DNA of 64,000 bases from Paracnuella aquatica (GTDB lineage: Bacteria > Bacteroidota > Bacteroidia > Chitinophagales > Chitinophagaceae), in contig NZ_QOWJ01000014.1 in NCBI RefSeq assembly GCF_003332885.2, forward strand, positions 62,001 through 126,000, in the 5' to 3' direction. Below, one piece after another: positions 43,990 to 50,735 of this stretch. The notes under the pieces were generated by a model. The model was given only the letters and a program-made list of their open reading frames with translations. It made no database searches and was not told the DNA's origin. Numbering within the stretch: the stretch's first letter is position 1; every line of letters begins with the position of its first letter. The translations under genes and the position numbers were made by a program.

Positions 43990-44400
43990 TTATACGCGGC
44001 GTTTTTTAGGCGGACGGCAGCCGTTGTGGGGCAGCGGGGTCACGTCTTTGATCATGGCTACTTCAATGCCTGATTGTGCCAGGGCACGGATAGCGCCTTC
44101 ACGGCCCGAGCCGGGTCCTTTTACATACACGTCAACGCGGCGTACACCAGCGTCGAGGGCCACTTTAGCGGCGTCAGATGAAGCCATCTGGGCAGCATAA
44201 GGAGTGTTTTTCTTTGAACCACGGAAGCCCATTTTACCGGCAGAGCTCCAGGAAATAACCTGGCCTTGCTTGTTGGTGAGGCTTACAATGATGTTGTTGA
44301 ACGAAGCGGTGATGTGGGCGTCGCCGTAGGCGTCAACCTTCACAATACGCTTTTTAGCGGCGGCCTTAGCGCTTTGCTGGCCTTTTTGTGCTTTTGCCAT
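43990..44400 (-). CDS. rpsK: 30S ribosomal protein S11
   Basis: S11 (136 residues) lines the mRNA path at the 30S platform. After a basic N-terminus ([18 protein letters not shown]) it reads [56 protein letters not shown], then [48 protein letters not shown], all family-typical. It is fourth in the alpha operon. Confidence 0.98.
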   Translation of the reverse strand: MAKAQKGQQSAKAAAKKRIVKVDAYGDAHITASFNNIIVSLTNKQGQVISWSSAGKMGFRGSKKNTPYAAQMASSDAAKVALDAGVRRVDVYVKGPGSGREGAIRALAQSGIEVAMIKDVTPLPHNGCRPPKKRRV

Positions 44401-44530
44401 TACAGGTAATCTGTTCTGTGTATTTTAAAATAAAACCATCAGGCGGCTGCCCGCTGGCCCCAAACCAATCCTCCCCGCCGAAGCCCGGATCCGGCATTGA
44501 TGTGGTGATATGCTGCTTCGTTAATGTAGC

Positions 44531-44590
44531 CACAAGTAAATAGCTTCAAGCCGCAAGCAAATAACACTTGTAGCTTGAAGCTAGCAGCTC
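44531..44590. repeat. Inverted-repeat spacer rpsM-rpsK
   Basis: TAGCTTCAAG and CTTGAAGCTA are exact complements about 25 bases apart, with further partial pairing (ACAAGT/ACTTGT). It lies inside a 203-bp gap, unusually long for this gene pair. Confidence 0.6.
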
Positions 44591-44603
44591 GTTGCTGACA
44601 CAA

Positions 44604-44984
44604 TTATTTCTTAGGCGCCTTCTTCTTACCGGCAACGGTTTTACGTTTGCCCTTACGAGTACGGCTGTTGGTTTTTGTGCGCTGACCACGAACCGGCAGG
44701 CCTTTGCGGTGGCGCAGGCCACGGTAGCAGGCAATATCCAGCAGGCGCTTGATGCTCATTTGCACTTCCGAACGGAGCGCACCTTCTACCTTGAACTCGT
44801 CGTTGATGGTAGTACGGATAGCATTCAGGTCTTCGTCATTCCACTCGTTTACTTTCTTGCTGCGATCAATGCTGTTCTTGTCAAGAATGTAACGGGCAGT
44901 GGCAGGTCCGATACCATAGATATAGGTCAGACCAATTTCGCCTCTTTTGTTTTTGGGTAAGTCAACGCCGGCAATACGAGCCAT
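44604..44984 (-). CDS. rpsM: 30S ribosomal protein S13
   Basis: S13 (126 residues) sits in the 30S head and contacts P-site tRNA and the L5 bridge. It reads [34 protein letters not shown]..., then [53 protein letters not shown], the standard basic tail. It is third in the operon, preceded by rpmJ. Confidence 0.98.
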   Translation of the reverse strand: MARIAGVDLPKNKRGEIGLTYIYGIGPATARYILDKNSIDRSKKVNEWNDEDLNAIRTTINDEFKVEGALRSEVQMSIKRLLDIACYRGLRHRKGLPVRGQRTKTNSRTRKGKRKTVAGKKKAPKK

Positions 44985-45022
44985 AGTTTATTTCTTGTTT
45001 TTTTTGTATTTAAATGCAGGCC

Positions 45023-45095
45023 TTTAGCAACTAGCTTTTAGCCTTTAGCTTTTTTTGGTTGGTGCTAATAGCCAACGGCTAGTGGCTAACAGCTT
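45023..45095. repeat. Iterated inverted-repeat spacer rpmJ-rpsM
   Basis: Left arm TTAGCAACTAGCTTTTAGCC; right arm with GGCTAGTGGCTAACAG; both iterate TAGC/GCTA words in complementary order. Confidence 0.6.
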
Positions 45096-45097
45096 CA

Positions 45098-45214
45098 TTA
45101 TCCCTGACGCTGCTTGTAACGTGGGTTCTTTTTGTTAATCACGTACAGCTTGCCTTTGCGGCGTACGATCTTGCAATCTTCGCTGCGCTTTTTGATGGAT
45201 GCTCTTACTTTCAT
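45098..45214 (-). CDS. rpmJ: 50S ribosomal protein L36
   Basis: L36 is the smallest large-subunit protein. The 38 residues read from [20 protein letters not shown] to NPRYKQRQG, the standard form with a single Cys at 14 rather than the four-Cys zinc form, so it is the zinc-independent (C-minus) type. Position between infA and rpsM is canonical. The start ATG at 45214 has an A/T-rich leader and the TAA stop is at 45098. Confidence 0.97.
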   Translation of the reverse strand: MKVRASIKKRSEDCKIVRRKGKLYVINKKNPRYKQRQG

Positions 45215-45218
45215 TTTT

Positions 45219-45304
45219 TTAAGCTTTTAGCTATCGGCTTGCCGCCTTTAGCAATTGAAACATTGTTTTTATTTCGAGTTAGCTAACAGCTAGCAGCTAA
45301 TAGC
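45219..45304. repeat. Iterated inverted-repeat spacer infA-rpmJ
   Basis: Left arm AAGCTTTTAGCTATCGGC...TTTAGC; right arm GTTAGCTAACAGCTAGCAGC...AATAGCTTA. It repeats AGCT-containing words and fills the entire gap. Confidence 0.6.
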
Positions 45305-45523
45305 TTACTTATACCTAAAGATGATGCGTCCCCGGCTCAGGTCGTAAGGGCTCATCTCCACGCCTACTTTGTCGCCTGGCAAAATCCGGATGTAGTGCAT
45401 CCTCATTTTACCAGAGATGGTTGCCAGTATTTCATGGCCGTTTTCCAGCTTCACCCGAAACATTGCGTTCGAAAGTGCTTCTAAGATGACGCCGTCCTGT
45501 TTAATTAAAGGTTGCTTTGACAT
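45305..45523 (-). CDS. infA: Translation initiation factor IF-1
   Basis: IF-1 (72 residues) occupies the 30S A site during initiation. It reads [71 protein letters not shown], the complete OB-fold of the family. It heads the alpha cluster here: secY and map, which usually precede it, are not upstream, so the spc part of the ribosomal region is separated. A -7 box lies at 45540-45547. Confidence 0.98.
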   Translation of the reverse strand: MSKQPLIKQDGVILEALSNAMFRVKLENGHEILATISGKMRMHYIRILPGDKVGVEMSPYDLSRGRIIFRYK

Positions 45524-45539
45524 ATAGATTTTGGGAGCG

Positions 45540-45547
45540 CAAAAATA
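45540..45547 (-). promoter_or_regulatory. Putative -7 box for the alpha operon
   Basis: TATTTTTG followed by CGC on the minus strand, 16 bases before the infA ATG and just downstream of the previous gene's terminator, as expected for an operon promoter. Confidence 0.5.
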
Positions 45548-45567
45548 GCGTTATTCAGGCAAAAAAT

Positions 45568-45619
45568 AAAAACCGGACTGTACTTTTTCCACAAATAAGC
45601 GGAGTACAACCCGGTTTTT
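45568..45619 (-). terminator. Terminator upstream of infA promoter
   Basis: AAAAACCGG...TGTACT pairs with AGTACA...CCGGTTTTT (15 of 17), ending the transcript of the 45732-46136 gene. Confidence 0.75.
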
Positions 45620-45731
45620 TGACAAATTTATAGGAAAATACAGTGTTACAGCGCCTTTTGTCCCATCGATCAGGTTCCGTTATTTCGAAAAAATTGTTCC
45701 CTGCGTGGTGGTCCGGCTACTTTTTCACATC

Positions 45732-46136
45732 CTAAACTGCCGTTTTTTCCAGCGGCACCTTGGTCATATCGAGGTAATGATTTTGCAGTTCGTGCACATA
45801 CAACGGGTGGTGAAATACCCGGTGATCCTCACGGTACCACACTTCCAAATCGGTATTATTACCCGGGTCTTTGATCAGCACCCGGAACGGCCCGCGCAGG
45901 TATTTTGCGCCCAGTTCGGTGTCTTCCCGCACAAAACCGAGGCGAAACAATTGCGCCTCGGTTAGTGGAATGGGCACCAGTTTGCTGGGCTCGTACCAAA
46001 ATTCCTGGATGCCATTATCCATGCATACCAGTTGTTCGTCGCGGCTTACATCGGTTACCACTCCTTCTCTTTCCACACCGCCTTCATCCAGTACTTTCAG
46101 GAGATCTCCGGCTTTTAATTCATTGAGTTTAACCAT
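45732..46136 (-). CDS. Conserved hypothetical protein
   Basis: A 134-residue protein I do not recognise by name. It is soluble and acidic: VKLNELKAGDLLKVLDEGGVEREGVVTDVSRDEQLVCMDNGIQEFWYEPSKLVPIPLTEAQLFRLGF, with a C-terminal VFHHPLYVHELQNHYLDMTK. The first part looks like a small barrel (GDLLKV...GVVTDV). The HPLYVHELQN motif recurs at the end of a group of short Bacteroidota proteins. The ATG at 46136 is preferred because the longer frame adds a low-complexity lead. It follows hmgA on the same strand across an inverted-repeat spacer (46189-46262). Confidence 0.65.
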   Translation of the reverse strand: MVKLNELKAGDLLKVLDEGGVEREGVVTDVSRDEQLVCMDNGIQEFWYEPSKLVPIPLTEAQLFRLGFVREDTELGAKYLRGPFRVLIKDPGNNTDLEVWYREDHRVFHHPLYVHELQNHYLDMTKVPLEKTAV

Positions 46137-46188
46137 GGTCAAAGGTTTTTTTATCGTTGAATATAAAAAAATTGCACCATGATGAACT

Positions 46189-46262
46189 AAGTGGCAATGG
46201 AAAAGTAGGAACCAAAAAATTACCGCATCGCCCCGATTACTTTTTACTTTCCACTTTTGAGC
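46189..46262. repeat. Iterated inverted-repeat spacer hmgA-hypothetical
   Basis: Left arm AAGTGGCAATGGAAAAGTAG; right arm TACTTTTTACTTTCCACTTT is complementary with interruptions. Reaches the hmgA stop. Confidence 0.5.
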
Positions 46263-46264
46263 TA

Positions 46265-47422
46265 TCACTCCGCCCAACTCATCGTGTAACCTTCGTTCTC
46301 AATTTCCAGTGCCTGTTTGGTGAGCATCAGCGGGTGAAAAGTATCCACCATCACGGCCAGTTCGCCGGTTTCTTCTTTGCCAATGCTTTTTTCCACAGCG
46401 CCGGGGTGCGGTCCGTGCGGTATGCCTGCCGGGTGCAGCGTGATCATGCCACGCGTTACATTTTTACGGCTCATGAAATCGCCATCCACGTAATACAGCA
46501 CTTCGTCCGAATCGATATTGGAGTGATTGTACGGCGCCGGAATAGCCTGGGGGTGATAATCGTATTTGCGGGGCACAAAAGAGCACACCACAAAATTGTG
46601 CGCTTCAAAAGTTTGGTGCACGGGTGGCGGCTGGTGCACCCGGCCGGTAATGGGCTCAAAATCGTGGATGGAAAAAGCATACGGGTAACAACATCCATCC
46701 CACCCCACCACATCAAAGGGATGCGTGCCGTAATGCAGCGGGTACAACACACCGCGTTTTTTAGTCTGGATCAAAAACTCGCCTTTTGTATCGTGGGTTC
46801 CCAAGTCTTTCGGAGTGCGGATGTCCCGTTCGCAAAACGGCGCATGCTCCAGCAGTTGCCCGTATTTACTTAAGTACCTTTTTGGAAAACGAATGGGGCT
46901 AAACGATTCCACAATGAACAACCGGTTGTCGGCGCCATCAAATTGGATCTGGTAAATAGTGCCGCGTGGAATACAGAGGTAATCGCCAAAGGCAAATGGC
47001 AGTTTGCCATATTGTGTGTGCAGGGTGCCGCTGCCCTGGTGCACAAACAACAACTCGTCGGCATCTGCATTTTTATAAAAATAATCCGCCAGGCTTTGCT
47101 GCGGTGCGGCCAAGGAAATGTGCACATCATTGTTGACCAGCACGGGCACCCGGCTTGCCAGATAATCGGCCGCGGGTTGGATGTTAAACCCTTCAAAGCT
47201 GCGGTGGCGCAACATTTTTTCTTCGGCAATCTGCGGCTGTACCTCCACCGGAGTGCCGGTTTTAATGATTTGTGTAGGCGGATGCACATGGTACAGCAAC
47301 GAGTAATCGTTGGAAAAACCCTCGGTGGAAAATAGCTGTTCGGAGTACAGGCCGCCATCGGGCTTGCGAAACTGGGTATGCCGTTTGTGCGGCACGGCGC
47401 CCAGTTGGTGGTATTGGGGCAT
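46265..47422 (-). CDS. hmgA: Homogentisate 1,2-dioxygenase
   Basis: HmgA opens the ring of homogentisate in tyrosine/phenylalanine breakdown, using Fe(II) and O2. At 385 residues it is shorter than the human enzyme (445). Features include PRGTIYQIQFDGADNRLFIVESFSP, YPYAFSIHDFEPITGRVHQPPPVHQTFEAHNFVVCSFVPRKYDYHP, and the iron-site region PYNHSNIDSDEVLYYVDGDFMSR with TLHPAGIPHGPHPG. The His-to-acid spacing in the iron motif seems one residue longer than in the human enzyme as I recall it, which fits a Bacteroidota subgroup. Other genes of the pathway (fahA, hppD) are not in the window. Confidence 0.88.
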   Translation of the reverse strand: MPQYHQLGAVPHKRHTQFRKPDGGLYSEQLFSTEGFSNDYSLLYHVHPPTQIIKTGTPVEVQPQIAEEKMLRHRSFEGFNIQPAADYLASRVPVLVNNDVHISLAAPQQSLADYFYKNADADELLFVHQGSGTLHTQYGKLPFAFGDYLCIPRGTIYQIQFDGADNRLFIVESFSPIRFPKRYLSKYGQLLEHAPFCERDIRTPKDLGTHDTKGEFLIQTKKRGVLYPLHYGTHPFDVVGWDGCCYPYAFSIHDFEPITGRVHQPPPVHQTFEAHNFVVCSFVPRKYDYHPQAIPAPYNHSNIDSDEVLYYVDGDFMSRKNVTRGMITLHPAGIPHGPHPGAVEKSIGKEETGELAVMVDTFHPLMLTKQALEIENEGYTMSWAE

Positions 47423-47433
47423 AGCAATCTTTA

Positions 47434-47540
47434 TTTACGATTTGGGATTTAGAAATGACGATTGCGGAACAACATAAAAGGTGCATAATATGCCCGTTGG
47501 AAACCCAATCGTACATCCGAAATCGCAAATCCGAAATCCT
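47434..47540. repeat. Iterated inverted-repeat spacer upstream of hmgA
   Basis: Left arm TTACGATTTGGGATTTAGAA...GACGATTGCGG; right arm CCCAATCGTACATCCGAAAT...CGCAAATCCGAAATCC. Words GATTT/AAATC are complementary across a 35-base centre. Confidence 0.65.
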
Positions 47541-47552
47541 GTGGCAAGGTAC

Positions 47553-47583
47553 AAAAAAAGCCAAAGCAGGTTGCTGCTCTGGC
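47553..47583 (-). terminator. Terminator of the small zinc-ribbon gene
   Basis: GCCAGAGCAG-CAAC-CTGCTTTGGC followed by TTTTTTT on the minus strand, about 72 bp past the stop at 47655. Confidence 0.7.
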
Positions 47584-47654
47584 ACATAGGGGCTGGCACT
47601 CCAGCTGATAGGTTAAAGGGTAGAAAATGTTATCAACGGGTACGAACCATTTAT

Positions 47655-47834
47655 TTAATAGATATAATCATCGCAATTGGGACATTCCGATTTGTGTGGC
47701 CCTAAGGGGCGCTCCACCGCTCCGCACAAACCGCAAATCACTACATGTTCCCGCTGCACCATTTCGGCACTGCACGTAGCAGTTTGGCCACCATCAAATA
47801 CACTGTTCATTTGGGTATCCATCATTTCATTCAT
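47655..47834 (-). CDS. Small zinc-ribbon protein
   Basis: A 59-residue ORF not listed by ordinary length cut-offs. The C-terminal half reads HVVICGLCGAVERPLGPHKSECPNCDDYIY: two CxxC knuckles (CGLC and CPNC) spaced 13 residues, a typical rubredoxin/zinc-ribbon metal site. The N-terminal half (MNEMMDTQMNSVFDGGQTAT) is not recognised. The start could be any of several close Met codons; the first ATG overlaps the stop of the upstream mini-ORF in the sequence ATGA, suggesting translational coupling. A terminator follows. The metal site is seen directly; the function is unknown. Confidence 0.7.
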   Translation of the reverse strand: MNEMMDTQMNSVFDGGQTATCSAEMVQREHVVICGLCGAVERPLGPHKSECPNCDDYIY

Positions 47835-47929
47835 ATGACAACGCTTTCCAGTACCTGTTCATATTTCGGGCCACAAAGCGGGCCGCCACAGCGCAGCGAG
47901 TTTGCTTTTAAAATCAGCGAGTTGCCCAT
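47831..47929 (-). CDS. Possible 32-residue ORF coupled to the zinc-ribbon gene
   Basis: A tiny ORF reading MGNSLILKANSLRCGGPLCG followed by a short helical end. It has a CGGPLCG knuckle-like motif and ends in TGA overlapping the next ATG by 4 bases. A second ATG 5 bases upstream opens another frame (MYGQLADF...). No ribosome binding site is clear. It may be a real small protein, a leader peptide, or the frameshifted front end of the zinc-ribbon gene. Confidence 0.4.
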   Translation of the reverse strand: MGNSLILKANSLRCGGPLCGPKYEQVLESVVI

Positions 47930-48037
47930 ACATTAATTTTTTATGCAACATTTCCTTCTTTGCAGCAGCCCCAATTTTTGGGGAAATTTTTCTCAACCCG
48001 CCGTTGCACCTAGGCTTACTTCGCGGAACTTGCACCC

Positions 48038-48538
48038 ATGACCCGGATTGGCTTGATCTCCGACACACATGGTTTTTTACACGATGCAGTTTTCAAACAT
48101 TTTGAGCAATGCGACGAAATATGGCACGCCGGCGATTTTGGGCCCGGTGTTGCCGAGCAGTTGGCGCCATTCAAACCGCTGAAAGGTGTTTTTGGCAACA
48201 TCGACGACAACGAAATTCGCCACCAATTTCCCGAAACACTGCGCTGGCAATGCGAGGATGTGCCAGTGTTAATGACGCATATTGGCGGGTACCCGGGTAA
48301 ATATGCGCCGGCTGTACGCAAGGAATTGGCCACCACGCCAACAGGCTTATTCATCTGCGGCCATTCGCATATTTTAAAAGTAATGTATGATAAGAAATAT
48401 GCCTGTCTGCACATGAACCCCGGCGCAGCCGGCAACCAGGGCTGGCACCAAATGCGAACGCTGCTGCGGTTTACGATAGATGGAAAAGAAATTAAAGATT
48501 GCGAAGTGATTGAACTGGGACGGCGTGGTGTGCGGTAG
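48038..48538 (+). CDS. YfcE/MJ0936-family metallophosphoesterase
   Basis: A 166-residue cytosolic phosphodiesterase of the calcineurin-like superfamily. All five metal-binding blocks are visible: GLISDTHGFLHD, EIWHAGDFGP, VFGNIDDNEIR, VLMTHIGGYPG and LFICGHSHILKV, with LHMNPGAAGNQGWH near the end. Members hydrolyse phosphodiesters of unknown physiological substrate with Mn or similar ions. Length and order match the MJ0936/YfcE group. It is divergent from the zinc-ribbon genes and followed by a dispersed repeat. Confidence 0.9.
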   Translation: MTRIGLISDTHGFLHDAVFKHFEQCDEIWHAGDFGPGVAEQLAPFKPLKGVFGNIDDNEIRHQFPETLRWQCEDVPVLMTHIGGYPGKYAPAVRKELATTPTGLFICGHSHILKVMYDKKYACLHMNPGAAGNQGWHQMRTLLRFTIDGKEIKDCEVIELGRRGVR

Positions 48539-48552
48539 GTCCTGATTTTTTT

Positions 48553-48592
48553 TGAACCACGAAGACACGAAGGAATGAAGGGACCACAAAGA
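48553..48592. repeat. Dispersed ACGAAGACACGAAG repeat, copy 2
   Basis: TGAACCACGAAGACACGAAG, identical to 17955-17974, then AAGGGACCACAAAG. It lies in the spacer after the phosphodiesterase gene, which otherwise shows only a small GATGTC/GACATC hairpin. Confidence 0.6.
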
Positions 48593-48725
48593 TTAGAAGA
48601 TAATTGTTGACACGTTCGGAAAAGACATCGTGCATGTGATGTCTTTTGAATTGAAGCATAAAACACGACATCAAAATAATGCTTGAAAAAATCTGATGGC
48701 GAAATGCAAATCCTTTTACCATCCC

Positions 48726-48768
48726 ATAAATAACAAAAGCGCCCAGAAAGGACGCTTTTGTTATTTAT
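48726..48768. terminator. Hairpin terminator, probably bidirectional
   Basis: ATAAATAACAAAAGCG paired with CGCTTTTGTTATTTAT around a short centre. Downstream of the minus-strand membrane gene and also after the plus-strand phosphodiesterase. Confidence 0.8.
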
Positions 48769-48823
48769 GATACCACTCCAAACGGGAGTCATTAAAATCA
48801 TTTCCAATCACACAAATCTGTGG

Positions 48824-49285
48824 TTAAAACCAACCACGGCCAGCGCCCACTTCGCGGAACGGCCAGGGAATGGAAATAAGAATCACCAGCAGTGCAATGA
48901 TGTAAAAGATTGCAGTGCGGCGGTGCTTGGCGCTATCAGCCATTGATTTTTTACCCTGTGCCTTACCGATATGAATCAGGGCAATGGCCAGGATCATGCC
49001 CACCTGGTGTTCTACTGCAAAAAAGCGGTTTACGCGGTCGCCCATTACGCCACCCATGCCACCATTGTTCTGGATCAATTGCAGGCCCCATGGACCCGCC
49101 AGCCACAGGTAAATACCCACCAACAACATTACATCGGCCGAGATCATCAGGAACAAATTTAGTTTGGCATCGCCACGGTCGTAAGGGCGGTTGTTAGCCC
49201 CCAGGTGCTTAAAAATCGCGATCAGCAACAGGATCAAAACTACCCAGCGGCCAAAACTATGCAGGTGCAACATTCCGGTGTACAT
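48824..49285 (-). CDS. Hypothetical four-helix membrane protein
   Basis: A 153-residue integral membrane protein with four helices: LHSFGRWVVLILLLIAIFKHL, LFLMISADVMLLVGIYLWLAG, VEHQVGMILAIALIHIG and RTAIFYIIALLVILISIPWPF. Conserved-looking His residues (LHLHSFGRW, VEHQVG, LIHIG) lie near helix ends, which could suggest heme or metal binding, but this is inference. Short Bacteroidota proteins beginning YTGMLHLHSFGRW are common and uncharacterised. It is a single gene with its own terminator. Confidence 0.75.
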   Translation of the reverse strand: MYTGMLHLHSFGRWVVLILLLIAIFKHLGANNRPYDRGDAKLNLFLMISADVMLLVGIYLWLAGPWGLQLIQNNGGMGGVMGDRVNRFFAVEHQVGMILAIALIHIGKAQGKKSMADSAKHRRTAIFYIIALLVILISIPWPFREVGAGRGWF

Positions 49286-49324
49286 ACAGTTGATTTAAAG
49301 GTTTGCCAGCAAAGATAGTGGAAT

Positions 49325-49556
49325 AGGTAGTTGGGAGTTGAGAGTTGGGAGTTCTGAGTTGGGAGTTGGGAGTTCAGAGTTGAGAGTTATGAGTAGAGAG
49401 GTGCGGATGTTTTTGTGTGGCTTACTCTGGTTTGAAAAATTGATCGCTCATTTAGTTATCGTGCACAATAAATTACAGTCGACAACTTATACTTGCAACT
49501 CTGAACTCCCGACTGATAACTCACTACTCCCAACTCCCAACAGCCAACTCACTCCC
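49325..49556. repeat. Iterated inverted-repeat spacer (AGTTGGG words)
   Basis: Left arm (49329-49395) repeats GGGAGTT/GAGAGTT about nine times; right arm (about 49497-49556) has CTCCCAACTCCCAAC and related words. The centre of about 100 bp is unique. It reaches the stop of the PD40 gene. Confidence 0.7.
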
Positions 49557-50637
49557 CCGCCCAATCCGCCATGAACACATTCGTATCCCTTGTGCCACCG
49601 TTGTTGCGGTTGGAGGAAAACAGAATCTTTTTGCCGTCGGGGCTAAACATCGGGAACGCATCGAAGCCTTTGTCGCGACTTATTTTTTGCAAGCCGCTGC
49701 CGTCCACATTCATCAGGTACATATTAAACGGAAAGCCACGCGGGTATTCGTGGTTGGAGCAAAAAATAATGCGGCCGTCCGGCGTAAAATTTGGCGCCCA
49801 ATTGGCCCCTCCCAAACCGGTTACCTGCCGCGCATTGGTGCCGTCGGCATTGGCCACCCACACTTCCATTTGCGTAGGCGCCACCAGGCCCTGTGCCAGC
49901 AGCTCTTTGTATTCTGCAATGGCTGCGGCACCTTTTGGCCGGCTGGCACGCCATACTATTTGCTTGCTGTCGGGGCTAAACCATGCACCTCCATCATAGC
50001 CCAAATCTTTAGTGATGCGTTTTGTTTTACCCGACTCCATCTCCATCACGTACAGGTCCAGGTCGCCGTCACGCATGGAGGTAAACACCATTTGCTTTCC
50101 GTCTGGCGAAATGGTGGCTTCCGCGTCGTAGCCCGGTGTATTGGTGAGGCGGCGGTGCATTTTACCCAAGGTATCGGTAATGAAAATATCATAGCTTGCA
50201 TACACGGGCCAGATGTAGCGGTTGCCCCATTTAGCCCGGTCGGGCGGTGGTGGGCAGCTATCGGCGCCCAAGTGCGTTGATGCATAAACGATATGTGCGC
50301 CGTCGTGTGTAAAAAAGGCGCAGGTAGTGCGGCCCTTGCCGGTGCTCACCATGCGAAAGTTGAATGCTTCGCCTGCCGCCGGTGTTTGGCCATAAAAAAT
50401 CTGGTCGCAGGGCACACCATCTTTTACCGAAGTGCGCTGAAACACAATGCCCTTGCCGTCGGGGCTCCAATAGGCTTCGGCGTTATCGCCACCAAAAGTG
50501 AGTTGTTGCACGTTGGCAAAATGCCGCTCATCGGGATACAGCAACGTATCGGCAACCGGCGCCCCTGCATGCGCAGAGAAAAATTGAAATGTGGTTAACG
50601 CAAAAACGACAAGCAGGGATTGGGCAGAATAAGGCAT
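49549..50637 (-). CDS. PD40/TolB-like beta-propeller exported protein
   Basis: A 362-residue exported protein (signal SLLVVFALTTFQFFSAHAG). It has repeated PD40 blades with SPDGK cores: AYWSPDGKGIVFQRT, AFFTHDGAHIVYAS, ATISPDGKQMVFTSMRDGDLDLYVM, AWFSPDSKQIVWRAS, NFTPDGRIIFCSN and PMFSPDGKKILFSSNRN. This gives a six-bladed TolB-like propeller in the periplasm. No tol or pal genes are adjacent, so it is not tolB itself. Such proteins often bind partners or peptides; a specific role cannot be given. It diverges from the TPR lipoprotein gene. Confidence 0.85.
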   Translation of the reverse strand: MPYSAQSLLVVFALTTFQFFSAHAGAPVADTLLYPDERHFANVQQLTFGGDNAEAYWSPDGKGIVFQRTSVKDGVPCDQIFYGQTPAAGEAFNFRMVSTGKGRTTCAFFTHDGAHIVYASTHLGADSCPPPPDRAKWGNRYIWPVYASYDIFITDTLGKMHRRLTNTPGYDAEATISPDGKQMVFTSMRDGDLDLYVMEMESGKTKRITKDLGYDGGAWFSPDSKQIVWRASRPKGAAAIAEYKELLAQGLVAPTQMEVWVANADGTNARQVTGLGGANWAPNFTPDGRIIFCSNHEYPRGFPFNMYLMNVDGSGLQKISRDKGFDAFPMFSPDGKKILFSSNRNNGGTRDTNVFMADWAGE

Positions 50638-50720
50638 GGCTCCGTGTTAATGAAGCACAAAAGTATCCAGTGCGTCGCCCTTTGCTCATCACAAAACTGT
50701 CAAATAGTACCCGAAGGCTG

Positions 50721-50728
50721 TAGCTTTG
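50721..50728 (+). promoter_or_regulatory. Putative -7 box for the TPR lipoprotein gene
   Basis: TAGCTTTG followed by CCGCC, 7 bases before the ATG at 50736. Confidence 0.5.
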
Positions 50729-50735
50729 CCGCCTG

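Noticed and set aside
43921-45304. CRISPR array suggested by repeated words in the alpha operon
   Set aside because: Repeats are short, differ at each gap, are inverted rather than direct and have no constant spacers; no cas genes are present.
49549-50637. tolB of a Tol-Pal system
   Set aside because: The propeller resembles TolB but there is no TolB N-terminal domain and no tol/pal neighbours, so only a PD40 protein is called.
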